Part shown: piece by piece, positions 32,817 to 42,847 of the stretch
How positions within the stretch are numbered: position 1 is the stretch's first letter
Layout: each line of letters starts with the position of its first letter
Assembly (NCBI RefSeq): GCF_014633365.1
Contig: NC_068345.1
Location: forward strand, 11,478,058 to 11,542,057
Length of the DNA: 64,000 nucleotides
Origin: Diospyros lotus
Taxonomy: Eukaryota > Streptophyta > Magnoliopsida > Ericales > Ebenaceae
Reading direction: 5' to 3'
Position numbers and translations under genes: made by a program
The notes under the pieces: model-generated
What the model was told of the DNA's origin: nothing
Seen by the model: only the letters and a program-made list of their open reading frames with translations
The model's database searches: none

Positions 32817-34517
32817 CTATGCCCACTTCTTTTTAAACATTCGCTGTAACTTCTTGCCCCTTATCAATTTGCATGCTCCTACCTCCATGCGGCCCTGCAG
32901 TACCACTCTTTTTCCCTTTTTGTCCAACGTTACCTCCATTTTATTAAAGTTAAAGCTAATGGGACTCACTTCCCGCATCCAATCTACCCCCAACACAATA
33001 TGACAACCCCCCAATCTGAGTAGTCTAAGATCAGCCTGGAATTCTTCCCCTTGCATCTCCCAACAGAACCCCATGTAAGCTGATTTGTTGAGAACTTTAT
33101 CTCCATTAGCTATCGTGACTGATAATGGCTGTGTTCTCGCTGTTGGCCACCCCATTCTTTTAGCTGTTGTTTCATCGATGAAACTGTGGGTACTTCCACT
33201 GTCGATTAACACCATGAGAGAATTATCGTGCACCTTCCCTTCTACTTTAATAACTTTGCTGTTAGCCACTCCTTTAATAGCGTGTAAGGATATGGCGCCA
33301 CTGCCCTCGTTCTCGTCTTCTTCTATTGCTGCCCGTTCTTCTGTTTCATCTCCTTCCTCCTCTCCGTCCAGCAACAGCAGTTGTTTTCTACATTGGTGTC
33401 CTGGTGTGTACTTTTCTCCACACTTGAAACACAATCCTGTTATCCTCCTTTGCTCCAACAGTTTGTCTTTGCTCAACGTATTTAGAAGGGATGCAGGTAA
33501 CGCAGAATACTTGATATTAGGGCCCGTCCTGATTGCCTCTCTTCTTGGTGGTCTACCACCCTGATATACCATTCCTCCTTGGGTTCCTCTGATCTGTCCC
33601 CTTTGTTTCTTCAGCAACACATCAAACGTCATTTCCTGTCGGTAAGCCCCTTCTGCTGCCTCCGGAACCATCCGGGGCCGAAGAACTTGGACTGCTGATC
33701 GAAGCTCCTCATTAAGTCCTCCTATGAAGCTAGATACAAAATAATCTTCAGTGAGGCCGGGGTTCCGATTGAGCATCAAGAACTTGAGCTCTTCGAACTT
33801 CGCTTGATAGTCCATCACGGATCCTTCCTGTCTCAAGCGATTAAATTCTTGTACTATATCCAACCGTCCCCGTTCTCCGAATCTTTCATTGAGGCCTTGA
33901 GTGAAGTCTTCCCAATTATAGTTCGCTCTTACCCTGGACCATCCTTGGAACCACACATCTCCTTCATCGTGAAGATATGCTACTACTAAGGCCACCCTCT
34001 GAATCTCTGGTACTTGGTGAATCTCAAACAACTTCTCACACCTTCTCAACCACCATCGCGGCTTAGTTCCCTCGAAGGTTGGGAGTTCCAGTTTAGGAAA
34101 TGGAAATCCCCGCCTTCGGTCTACTACCGGTTCATCGCCAACTGTCGGCTCTTCTTCCGACACGGTAATTCTAGCTTGTTGATGCGGTATACCAATTCCC
34201 TGTGGAATTGGTTCTGTCCGTTCTCTAGGTGGAAAGTTAGGGGAGATCCTTACTTGTGGTTGATTTGCAAACATCAACATAAATTGTTGCAGCTGATCCC
34301 GCAACAAATTTCCTTGATCTCTAACGTTTTGCCATTCCTCTCGGATTTGCAATCGCATATCCCCCCTGAGTCGATCGGCCAGAGCCTCCAGCTTCCTATC
34401 CACCGCCGATCCGATTCTTTCTTCCACTGTAACAACTCTTCCTTGCATTTCTGATACTGTCGCTGTTACCTGTTGGAGCTGCATCTCCATCTGACGCATC
34501 CTCGTACCATCCGCCAT
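32817..34517 (-). CDS. gag-protease polyprotein of gypsy element F
   Basis: Intact 566-codon ORF starting MADGTRMRQMEMQ. Residues 1-90 are predicted coiled coil (MQLQQVTATVSEMQ). The capsid (Retrotrans_gag) lies at about 135-290, with WWLRRCEKLFEIHQV and LNEELRSAVQVLRP. A CCHC zinc knuckle, CFKCGEKYTPGHQC, is at about 365, followed by an acidic segment. The aspartic protease has LIDSGSTHSFIDE at about 435 and LGGCHIVLGVDWMREVSP. It ends GKKLQRMFKKKWA and TAG. In the related C the aligned codon after W-P appears to be a sense codon, so this stop may be a mutation rather than a normal gag/pol boundary. The leader before the ATG is only about 38 bases from the primer site. Product: structural capsid and processing enzyme of the retrotransposon particle. 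Confidence 0.95.
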   Translation of the reverse strand: MADGTRMRQMEMQLQQVTATVSEMQGRVVTVEERIGSAVDRKLEALADRLRGDMRLQIREEWQNVRDQGNLLRDQLQQFMLMFANQPQVRISPNFPPRERTEPIPQGIGIPHQQARITVSEEEPTVGDEPVVDRRRGFPFPKLELPTFEGTKPRWWLRRCEKLFEIHQVPEIQRVALVVAYLHDEGDVWFQGWSRVRANYNWEDFTQGLNERFGERGRLDIVQEFNRLRQEGSVMDYQAKFEELKFLMLNRNPGLTEDYFVSSFIGGLNEELRSAVQVLRPRMVPEAAEGAYRQEMTFDVLLKKQRGQIRGTQGGMVYQGGRPPRREAIRTGPNIKYSALPASLLNTLSKDKLLEQRRITGLCFKCGEKYTPGHQCRKQLLLLDGEEEGDETEERAAIEEDENEGSGAISLHAIKGVANSKVIKVEGKVHDNSLMVLIDSGSTHSFIDETTAKRMGWPTARTQPLSVTIANGDKVLNKSAYMGFCWEMQGEEFQADLRLLRLGGCHIVLGVDWMREVSPISFNFNKMEVTLDKKGKRVVLQGRMEVGACKLIRGKKLQRMFKKKWA

Positions 34518-34570
34518 TGATTTTGATCGCCTTCAAACAATCTGGCCCGGAGCTTGCTCTGATATCAATT

Positions 34571-34962
34571 TCTCAGATTCTAGATCTGACCTGCTAAATT
34601 GAGAACAGCGAGGGAAAGGGAATAGAAGACTTGAGAGAGATGGGAGGGAAAATAGAGAGAAATTTAGGAGGGAAATGAATTAAGGAGGAAACTAATTTCC
34701 TGATTTCATTCAACATGTTCAAATAAGGCGCCTTGATCAGTTTATATACTGATCAGAATCAATTAGGCGCCAAAAGCCGTTGGCTCGCCCATGCGAATGC
34801 ACAAGTGGCCATGTGCACTTACAAGTGGTCTCCGCGCGTGCTGAATATGCTTTCACGCGATTATGCATGCTGGGACAGTTTCCCAGCTAAGCACAAGGAT
34901 TTATTTACATCCTATTAGTGCAATTATACTATTATTTCTACTAACAACTAGTTAGCGTAACA
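34571..34962 (-). mobile_element. 5' LTR of F
   Basis: 392 bp; starts TCTCAGATTC (TG changed to TC) and ends GCGTAACA. It matches the 3' LTR almost base for base from position 50 onward. Promoter side of F; transcription would run antisense to the host gene. Confidence 0.92.
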
Positions 34963-34967
34963 CAAGC

Positions 34968-37257
34968 ATTAATGAACCGAATTTTTCAGCCCTACCTGAG
35001 GAAGTTCATCCTTGTATTTTTTGATGACATCTTCATTTATAGCCCTAATTTTGAACATCACGTATCTCACATTCGTACCACTTTTGAGGTCCTTAAATTT
35101 CATCAAATGTATGTCAAGTTTTCTAAATGTACTTTTGCTGAGAAATAAGTTGAGTATTTTGGACACATAATTTCAGGGGATAGGGTGAGGACTAAGGACT
35201 GAGGACTAATCCGAAGAAGGTGGAAACAATGGTAGAATGGCCTAGACCCATGATGGTGAAAGAGCTAAGGGGATTTTTGGGGTTGACCGAGTATTATTGA
35301 AAATTCATTCAGGATTATGGACTGATTAGTAGGCCCCTAATTAAATTGTTTAAGAAGGATGCTTTTTAGTGGAACCCTAGGGTTGAGGCAACCTTCTTGG
35401 CATTGAAGAAATCTATGACTCAAGCTCCAGTGTTAGCTTTACCAGACTTCACCAAGCCTTTTATAGTAGAGACTGATGCATGGATAAGGGCTGTCCTTAT
35501 GCAGGAGGGAAAGCCATCGGCATTTATCAACCAAACTTTTCCCAAAAACAAAAACACTTGGGATTAAGTGTGTATGACAAAGAATTATTGGCTATTTTGG
35601 GAGCAGTGGATAGGTGGTGGCATTACTTGGAGGGATGTTCGTTTGTAATCAAAACAAATCACGAAAGTCTCCAATTTTTGTCACAGCAGAGACTGCATAC
35701 GCAGTTGCAAAGGAAGGGTATATCTAAACTAATGGGGTTAGATTATACAATCCATTACCAGAGGGGAAAGAAATATGTGGTTGTTGATGCATAGTTAAGA
35801 AGGGAAGAAAAGGGAAATTGCCAAGCCATTTCAGCTATAGTTCAAGAATGGATCAAGGAGTTAGTGGCAAGTTATGAGCACACAGCTTGGATAAAGGAGA
35901 AGGTGACACAATTGTTTGTGCAACTAGGGAATCCTTTGGGTTATACACTTGGTTCGGTATAAAGGTAGGGGATGACCAGTCCTTGAAAGAAAGGATCTTG
36001 AAAGCACTCCACTGCTCACCTTTGGGAGGTTATTTTGGAGTGCGGGTGACTTATCAAAAGGTGAAACAACTGTTTTTTTTTGGCTTGGGCAGAAGAAGGA
36101 TGTGGTGCAATTTGTGTTGTCATGTGCCATATGTCAGCATTGCAAATAGGAGCAGGTGTCTTACCCTTGGTTGTTGCAGCCTTTGTCCCTTCTTGAGTAG
36201 GCATGAGATGGTATTTCTATGGATTTCATAGAAGGATTACCAAAATCAGAAGGTAAGGATGTTATCTTAGTGATAATGGACCGTTTGACCAAATTTGGCT
36301 ATTTTATCAGCTTGACACATCCATTTATAGCTCCGGAGGTGGCACAAGTATTCTTCGATTATGTGGCTAAAATCCATGGAATACCTAAGTCTATTGTGTT
36401 TGATCGAGATAAGATTTTTACTAGTATTTTTGGCAAGAATTATTCAAGAAGTTGGGGGTGGGGTTGCATATATCTATTGCATATCACCCACAAACCGACA
36501 GCCAAACGAAGAGGGTTAGTCAATGTGTGGAGGCATATTTCTGTTGCATGTGTTTCACTAAACCTAGAAGCTAGAACAAGTGGTTAGCCCTAGTATAGTG
36601 GTGGTATAATTCCAGTTACCACAGTGCTATTAAGAGGAGTCCATTCAAGGCTATGTTTGGTTACAAACCCTCCCTTTTGCTTGCTCTTTCAAGTCCAAAT
36701 CCTACTGTGGCTGCAGTAGGACAGTACTTGCAGTAGAGGTAGTAGATGTTGACCATTCTCAAGAAGGAATTAGCCACTGCCCAAAATCCTATGAAGCAAG
36801 TAGCTGATAGAAAAAGAAGTGACATGTCGTTCAATGTGGGGGACAAAGTTTATCTTAAGGTTAGACGATATTTACACCCACCTTATACATCTATTCCAAC
36901 TTCTAAGCTGAGTCCTAAGTATTTTGGGCCTTACACTATAGTGGCCAAGGTGGGCAAAGTTGCTCACAGGTCGCAACTTCTAGAGGGAGAGAATTCTCAA
37001 CTTGTGTTTCATGTTTCCTTGCTCAAGCAAGCTAAGGAACCTCTAGTTAATATGAGCCAGGATTTGCCACCTGCAACAGAAGAAATGGAAGAAGTGGTCG
37101 AACCTCGGGCTATTATGGAGAAGAAGGTCATCTACCAAGGATCACTGCCCTTAACTCAGGTCTTGGTATAGTGGTCCCACCTCCATCCAGAGCACACCAC
37201 TTGGGAAAATTTGCTTGACTCGTTGAAGCAATTTCCCAAGGCTATAGGTCTACTTTA
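34968..37257 (+). pseudogene. pol of C after F: RT end, RNase H, integrase, chromodomain
   Basis: Resumes as ALMNRIFQPYLRKF with the intact catalytic FFDDIFIYS near 35020-35045. Then ELRGFLGLTEYY, RNase H (ETDAW near 35470, KTNHESLQFL), integrase zinc region and core DFIEGLPKSEGKDV (36218), SIVFDRDKIFTS and a degraded Q-T-K-R segment near 36505, where Lys again occupies the expected Glu. The C-terminal frame 36746-37171 has ELATAQNPMKQ, GDKVYLKV, FHVSLLKQA and a chromodomain-like end, VLV-stop-WSHLHPEHTTWENL. At least a dozen stops and shifts make it dead; it is more decayed than F. Confidence 0.85.
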
Positions 37258-37296
37258 ATTCTCGGGGACAAGAATTGTTTGAAGAAAGTGGAAAAT

Positions 37297-37598
37297 TGTC
37301 ACGATCCTAGGGATAGGAAGGGAATATCAATAAATTATAGTTATAACAGTTTGAGAATATTAATAAATTACAGTTGTAACAGTTAGTTAGATGGTAGTTA
37401 TGGGAAGGCTGTAAACTGTTAAGGAGTTGGGTGATTGTTAAGAGGAGACTATAAACGTAATTGAAGGTGGTAGGAGAAGGGCATTGAATAACATAATTAT
37501 CTTTCGTCTCTCTCTCTCTCGTCTCTATCTCTCTCTTCCTATTTGGTTCTATGTCTAGAATTCCATAATTGTCCAAGCCCAATTCTTGGGGCTTGACA
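37297..37598 (+). mobile_element. 3' LTR of C
   Basis: 302 bp, TGTCACGATCC to GGGGCTTGACA, preceded by a purine tract (GAAGAAAGTGGAAAAT) and followed by TSD ATGTG. It carries any poly(A) signal of C in the sense direction of the host gene. Confidence 0.92.
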
Positions 37599-37603
37599 AT
37601 GTG

Positions 37604-38034
37604 TAGTTGCTTATCTAAAATGAGGAAAAGAAAAATTTACTCTTGCTTTGCCTTTTAGTTTTTAAGAATTATGAATTGTTTATATGTGCCCAAATTCATG
37701 TCTTTTTTTTTGGGGGGGGGGGGGTCGCTCACCCATTTAGAACAACTATTTCTAGGAACATAAGAACGTGCAAATAAGGTTTTGGCACAATCATAATTAG
37801 TGGCAAAACCATTTCTGGATAGTTTCAACATGACATTTAAACTATTTTTTTTTTTTTGTCAGTATGGTTTATTGTCCCTTCATGACTACTCATGTTGAAA
37901 ATAAATTAATCTTATGGTCATGTATCATACACACTTTGTTTATGGTGCATGAATTGGGATCAAAATAATTAACAATTGATGTGTTTTCATCTCTGTCTTA
38001 ACTCTTTTTCTTTTTTTTGATTTTCTGATTATAG
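37604..38034 (+). other. Intron 1, host part after element C
   Basis: Returns to host intron sequence. It contains a T8G12 run (37705-37724), a T10 run (37846-37856) and ends with a pyrimidine-rich tract and acceptor TGATTATAG at 38034. Confidence 0.75.
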
Positions 38035-38169
38035 GGTCGAGTATCACAAGTGTCTCCATTACGTCTTAATCACTCAAGGAGGGTAGGTACAGGTCTGAAA
38101 GCTCGCATGACGGTAGTAGATGAAAGGCTTGAACATGGAAGAGATCTGATCAAGCCTTCTGATGTTTTG
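38035..38169 (+). CDS. Alpha/beta hydrolase, exon 2
   Basis: 45 codons from GRVSQVSPLRL to LIKPSDVL. Acceptor TTATAG|GGT at 38034/38035 and donor TTG|GTATTG at 38169/38170. Phase 0 at both ends. It joins exon 1 in frame and leads to exon 3 through a 131-bp intron. The segment MTVVDERLEHGRD resembles, from memory, the region just before the hydrolase domain of the plant alpha/beta hydrolase family to which exons 3 and 4 belong. The basic, Ser/Arg-rich start would be consistent with the end of a transit peptide. Confidence 0.85.
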
Positions 38170-38300
38170 GTATTGAAACTTCTCTTTTTTCTTTAATCAT
38201 GTTCAGAAAGGAAGTCTCAAGCTTCAAGGCACGTGGACATTGATTATGTTTGAAATGTATATACATTGGATTTTGCTTATTTTTTTCTCTCCTTATGCAG

Positions 38301-38327
38301 GCATATGATCTTGTTCAAGGAGCACAT
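38301..38327 (+). CDS. Alpha/beta hydrolase, micro-exon 3 (27 bp)
   Basis: Nine codons, AYDLVQGAH, between acceptor CTTATGCAG (38300) and donor GTAAGT (38328). It keeps phase 0 on both sides. The sequence AYDLVQGA followed by a hydrophobic residue, R/K-W-S is, as I recall, characteristic of one conserved plant alpha/beta hydrolase family. The exon is short enough that gene predictors could miss it, yet both splice sites are good. After it intron 3 runs for 10.4 kb. Confidence 0.85.
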
Positions 38328-38945
38328 GTAAGTCTAATGTATTATGCGTTCTTTTCTTTTCTTATTAAAGATGAATGTAGTCTGCTGTCTTGATTTTACC
38401 AAGATTCTAATGCTTCTTATTTGTTTGTATAAAGGTATAGAATGCTTTTACAGTTCTCTGAAGTGTCTTTCATCTTCTTGTAGTTATAGTTGATGTTGAT
38501 CCTGATGTAGATTTTCTATTAACTAATGGTAGTTTTCCACTTCTCCAACTAATCTAGTGTTCCATTGCATATTGTCTACTTGTTGAAATGGTCAAAAGGT
38601 TTCTTATGTATTGTTGCATTGTTGTGGCTTTTACTAGAGGCAGCTTTGTAGAACTGCTGCAATATAGTTGCAGAAATTCATAGGTGTCGCTATTGCTATT
38701 AATTCAATTGGGATGCTGAGATCTTATAAAATAGGCTTCCCCCCCCCCACCTGATTCCAACCCTTCGTTCTTTTTTTTTTTTTTGTCCTTTTTGAGACAA
38801 GTTTTTTGTAATAGAATAGATTTGCTATGACAGTGTTGACACAGTGAGGTTAAATGCTACACTAGCTTAGACATATAGAAGTGCTAAAGAGTCACCTGCT
38901 CTAAAATTGTTGATTACCATTTCATCTAAAAAGCTTAAGCTGTTA
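38328..38945 (+). other. Intron 3, host part before element H
   Basis: Host intron with donor GTAAGTC, AT-rich, no ORF. Homopolymer runs (C10 at about 38740, T14 at about 38771). Without H the whole intron would be about 1.2 kb. Confidence 0.7.
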
Positions 38946-38950
38946 GAGGG

Positions 38951-39452
38951 TGACACAGCGTGTGTGTAAAGAAAACATATAAAGAAATCCTTGAAACAAT
39001 TAAGTTTCAAGTACCTTTGAAAGAACAAACTTCAATAACCAAAGCTGGACTCTCAACTAGGCACAAGAATCGAAGCTACGTGCTGGAAAAAACCAAACTA
39101 GTTTGCTAGAATATATTGAATAATAAAACTGATTACAACTCCTAGCTTTTAGGTATATTTATAGAGTTTGGCTAATCCATCTAATACTTGTAAATAAAAT
39201 CCAACTAGAATTCTAATAGAAATAAAACCCTAACAAACATGAAATAAAATTAACATCTTAAAATATATGAAGTATTAAAATACTGTTTCGCTACTATTTT
39301 GGTGCTACTGTTTTGGTCTAGTTGGCTAACAAACATGAAATAGAACTAATATCCTAAAATATATGAAGTATTAAAATACTGTTTCGCTACTGTTTTGACG
39401 CTATTGTTCCGGTTTGGTTAGGTCGGCCTAGGGTTGATTGGTGATCGCATCA
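38951..39452 (-). mobile_element. 3' LTR of H, with 96-bp internal duplication
   Basis: 502 bp against 407 in the partner; the excess is a tandem duplication with 96-bp period (TAACAAACAT at 39231 and 39327) that covers the AAAATACTGTTTCGCTACTG region. It begins TGACACAGCG and ends GATCGCATCA. Confidence 0.88.
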
Positions 39453-40440
39453 TTCACTTCCACTCGAGAAGAATTCGTCATTGAATTATGATCCAGGTAT
39501 GATAACTCAATATTCGACAAATACAAAGAAAGATTAGCAATATTAAATGTTTTGGAAATACCCATTTGATTAGGGAAATCCACAACATAAGCATTATCAT
39601 TGATCTTCTTTGTAATTTGACCATACTTCTTTGGCTTGAGCTTGTTTTGCTTTCCTGTTGGAATCCATTCCTTATTCAAGAATATCATGACCATCTCCAA
39701 CCTCAAATACCTTGTGCTTCTTATGTTTGCCAGTTACTGCTTTGTACTTTTTATTCGCCTTGTGCAACTTTTGTTTGACATCTTCCTGAATCGCTTGAAC
39801 TTGCTTGGCTAAGTCACTAGTTGCAACATTGAAACTTGGTACCTTTGGCAACTTTACCAAATCCAATGCATGATTAGGAACTTTCATGTATATGATGGAA
39901 AATGGTGATCTTCCTGTTGAGCTATGCAGGGCGTTGTTGTAGGCAAATTCCGCTTGAACTATGACTAGGTCCCATTGTCTTGGCTTGTCTTTGCAAACAC
40001 TGCAAATCAGATTTCCCAAGGTATGATTCACCACCTCTGTCTGTCCATCAGTTTGGGGATGCGTGGTGCTGTTGAAATTCAAAGATGAATCGAATATCCT
40101 CCACAAGGTAATCCAAAAATGACTCAAGAACCTTGAATCACGATTCGAAGTAATAGTTTTAGAGACTCCATGTAGTCTAACAACCTCCCTGAAAAACAGT
40201 TTGGTTGTAGCTACTGCATTTGCTGTCTTCTTGCATGGAAGAAAGTGCGCCATCTTGGAAAACCTGTCAACCACTACAAAAACAAAATCATACCTCGTTG
40301 GGTTCGCTGTAGACCCAACACGAAGTCCATAGACAAATTTTCCCAAATAGCATTGGGAACAGGCAATGGCATGTAGAGACCAGCATTAGAAGATTGCCCC
40401 TTAGCTGTTTGACATGCATAACGACTGGCCACAATAATAG
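39453..40440 (-). pseudogene. Integrase of H
   Basis: Minus strand, main open part 40346-39672 (224 codons). It contains [30 protein letters not shown] and [14 protein letters not shown], so the second Asp and the catalytic Glu are kept; the first Asp block lies in a degraded part. C-terminal text is in a second frame (39706-39428): [15 protein letters not shown], then GISKTFNIANLSLY, typical of non-chromodomain plant gypsy ends. The zinc-binding N-terminus near 40440-40640 has stops. Confidence 0.88.
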
Positions 40441-42326
40441 AAACATCTCTCCTTACTCTTGGCTAATGATACCTTCCCATAACAGCTTCAATAGTCTTGT
40501 CTTTGCCAAGATGCCCTGCTAAGCCATCACCATGCAAACTCCGAATAATTTTCTCATGAAGGGATGTGCAAAGGATGCACAACTGATTTCCCTTCATGAG
40601 AAACCCATCATGAACATAGAAATCTCTTGATGGTTGCTAAGACATGTATCATTCCCACACGTGTTTGAAATCATCGTTTGTTGCATATAATTCTTTCAAG
40701 CACTCAAACCCAACAATCTCAATTCTAAGAGTCTTGATCAAATCCACACACCTACTCAAAGCTTCTGCCACTCAGTTATGCTATCCCGACTTATGCACAA
40801 TTTTATATGGAAATTTATCAACAAAAGCAAACCATCTAGCATGCATATCCCTCCTCAGCTGCCTTTGGCTACTCAAGTACTTAAGAGCTTGGTGATCTGT
40901 GTAAAGAACAAACTCTTTGGCAATCAAGCAATGTTCTCGTGTTTTAGGAGCCCTCACGGCATAAAACTCCTTATCATAAGTAAACCACTTTCTCCTGGCT
41001 TCACACAACTTTTCACTGAAAAATGCAATTGGTCTCTTCTCTTGGGACAACACATCACCTATTCCCACTCCATTTGCATCACATTCAATCTCAAACAATT
41101 TGTCAAAGCTTGACAAAGCTAATATAGGAGCGGTACATAACTTCTCTTTTATCAATGCAAAACTCTGCTCTTGTTCTTCACCCCAAGGGAACTTCCCTTT
41201 CTTTAAACACTTAGTAATTGAAGCCACAATACTATTATAGTGTTTGATAAATCGCCTGTAGAAAGTTGCTAATCCATGGAAACTCCTCACATCATTGACA
41301 TTTTTAGGGGCTGGCCACTCTTTAATAGCTTGCAGTTTTTCCTCAACTACCTTTATGCTTTCTTTGCTTACAACAAAGCCTAAGAACAAGAAGATCTCAC
41401 TCATAAAAGTACACTTCTTCAAATTAGCATAAAGTTTGTTTTCCCTCAACACCTCCTGAATATGCCCCACATGCTCATCAATAGACGTACTGTATATCAA
41501 AATATCATTAAAATACACCACAACGAATTTACCAATGAAAGGACATAGTACCCGATTCATTAGTCTCATGAAAGTGCTCGGTGCATTGGTTAGTCCAAAG
41601 GGCATGACTAACCACTTAAACAACCCATCCCTCATCTTGAAAGCTGTCTTCCACTCATCTCCAGGTTGAATTCTGATTTAATGATAACCACTTTTTGAGA
41701 TTAATTTTGGTAAAAACCACAACCCCATTAAGTTGATCAAGCATGTCGTCGAGCTTAGGAATTGGAAACTTATACCCAATAGTAATCTTGTTGATGGCTC
41801 TGCTGTCAACACATATCCTCCAACTCCCATCTTTCTTTGGTGTCAATAATGATAGCATTGCACATGGACTCATGCTAGTCTGAATGTGCCATTTTCTCAA
41901 AAATTCCTCTACCTGCTTATGCAAAATCTCATTCTCCCTATGACTCATTTTGTAGTGTGGTAGGTTAGGCAACCTAGCACCAGGAATCAAGTCAATGTGG
42001 TGTTGAATATCCCTTATAGGAGGTAGCTCATTAGGCAACTCCTCAAGAACCACATCGTAAAATTCCTCTAACAATCCCTGCACCTCCACTGGAATTTTAT
42101 TCACCTTCAATGGCTCACTTAAGCTCTCTCCTTTAACAACCAACAAGTGAACCTCTTGGGTATCCCTACACTCCCTCACAAACTCAGTGTGCTTATATGT
42201 AATGGTAAGAAAATTCTGCCCCTCCACTTTAGAAGCTTTGGTTTGGTTCTTTTCCATTATGGGTAACAAAGTATAACGCACACCCTCTTTCTCAAGCTGA
42301 TATGTGTTCTTCCTACCCGAGTGCTT
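40441..42326 (-). pseudogene. Reverse transcriptase and RNase H of H
   Basis: Minus strand. The segment 42281-41655 covers the start of RT: ELPNELPPIRDIQHHIDL, MSPCAMLSLLTPKKDGSW, RICVDSRAINKI and YKFPIPKLDDML. The segment 41635-40781 has [33 protein letters not shown] (Asn replaces the catalytic Asp) and [15 protein letters not shown]. RNase H follows with [14 protein letters not shown] and [10 protein letters not shown]. Frame breaks near 41650 and 40780. The Asp-to-Asn change alone should abolish polymerase activity. Confidence 0.88.
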
Positions 42327-42331
42327 AGCAT

Positions 42332-42699
42332 TGTCATGACCCTAGGATTTAGCTAGGGTCTTAGAAGGAATTGGAAGGAATTTGGAGAAGAACAGAGAAG
42401 AAATGAAGGGGAAGATTGAACAGAATTAGGGAGAAAGGAAAGAGAAATGAGAGGGAGGATGGAGAGAAATTTAGAGAGAAATCAGAATATTCATTTATCA
42501 TTCAAAACATAATCATCTCCTTTTATAATGGGCCTTTTAATAGGCATAGGTAGCTCCTTAACTAATTTTTAACAGCACCCATGTGCTCCTAACAAACAAT
42601 CAAATATCTCCTAACAAACTAATATAAGCCTATGCAATATATCCCTTTATTATATCCCTATCACAATATTACCCTTCTAATCCTCCTAGGGATATGACA
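42332..42699 (-). mobile_element. 3' LTR of I
   Basis: 368 bp. The two ends are near inverted copies of each other (TGTCATGACCCTAGG and CCTAGGGATATGACA). It equals the right LTR once the MITE there is removed. Confidence 0.92.
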
Positions 42700-42847
42700 A
42701 TTCCCCCCCCCCCGAAATGTTTCTTGTCCCCAAGAAACTTATTACCACCTAGTTATTGCTTCTTTATCCAATGCCTGCCTTCTCTATCTGATTTTTCTTT
42801 ATTTCTTTCCTTGTCCTTCTAGGCCTTTTCTTCTTCTTCGTTCTTAA

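Larger units (their letters stand above)
29476..34967 (-). mobile_element. Ty3/gypsy chromovirus F, full length, antisense, in RT of C
   Basis: Element 29481-34962 (5482 bp) with LTRs of 393 and 392 bp that start T(G/C)TCAG and end GCGTAACA. TSDs are CAAAC (29476-29480) and CAAGC (34963-34967), one base different. The primer-site complement GCTCTGATATCA (34556-34567) adjoins the right LTR, so the element is on the minus strand. Gag-protease is open; pol has one stop codon at the gag/pol border, one after ALMN, and two frameshifts. The LTRs differ mainly in the first 50 bases and are otherwise almost the same, so this is a fairly recent insertion and later than that of C. Confidence 0.95.
19117..37603 (+). 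mobile_element. Ty3/gypsy chromovirus C, complete but nested-in (with TSD)
   Basis: LTR retrotransposon 19122-37598 in intron 1, same strand as the host gene. It is bounded by ATGTG on both sides (19117-19121 and 37599-37603). The LTRs start TGTCACGATCC and end GGGGCTTGACA. Order inside is primer site, gag, protease, RT, RNase H, integrase and chromodomain-like tail, all riddled with stops and frameshifts. Five insertions interrupt it: G (19561-19994), D (21151-27513), an LTR relic (about 28134-28478), E (28886-29247) and F (29481-34962). Subtracting them and one TSD copy each leaves about 5.47 kb, matching the 5482 bp of the related F. Its short LTRs, size and chromodomain suggest a Reina-like chromovirus; that lineage name is an inference. 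Confidence 0.93.

Noticed and set aside
33085..34454. Plus-strand ORFs of 146-159 codons within F
   Set aside because: They run antisense to the intact gag-protease ORF of F and have no recognisable domain; they are shadows of that gene.
37705..37724. T/G run as telomeric or replication-related sequence
   Set aside because: A single T8G12 homopolymer junction, not a TTTAGGG array.
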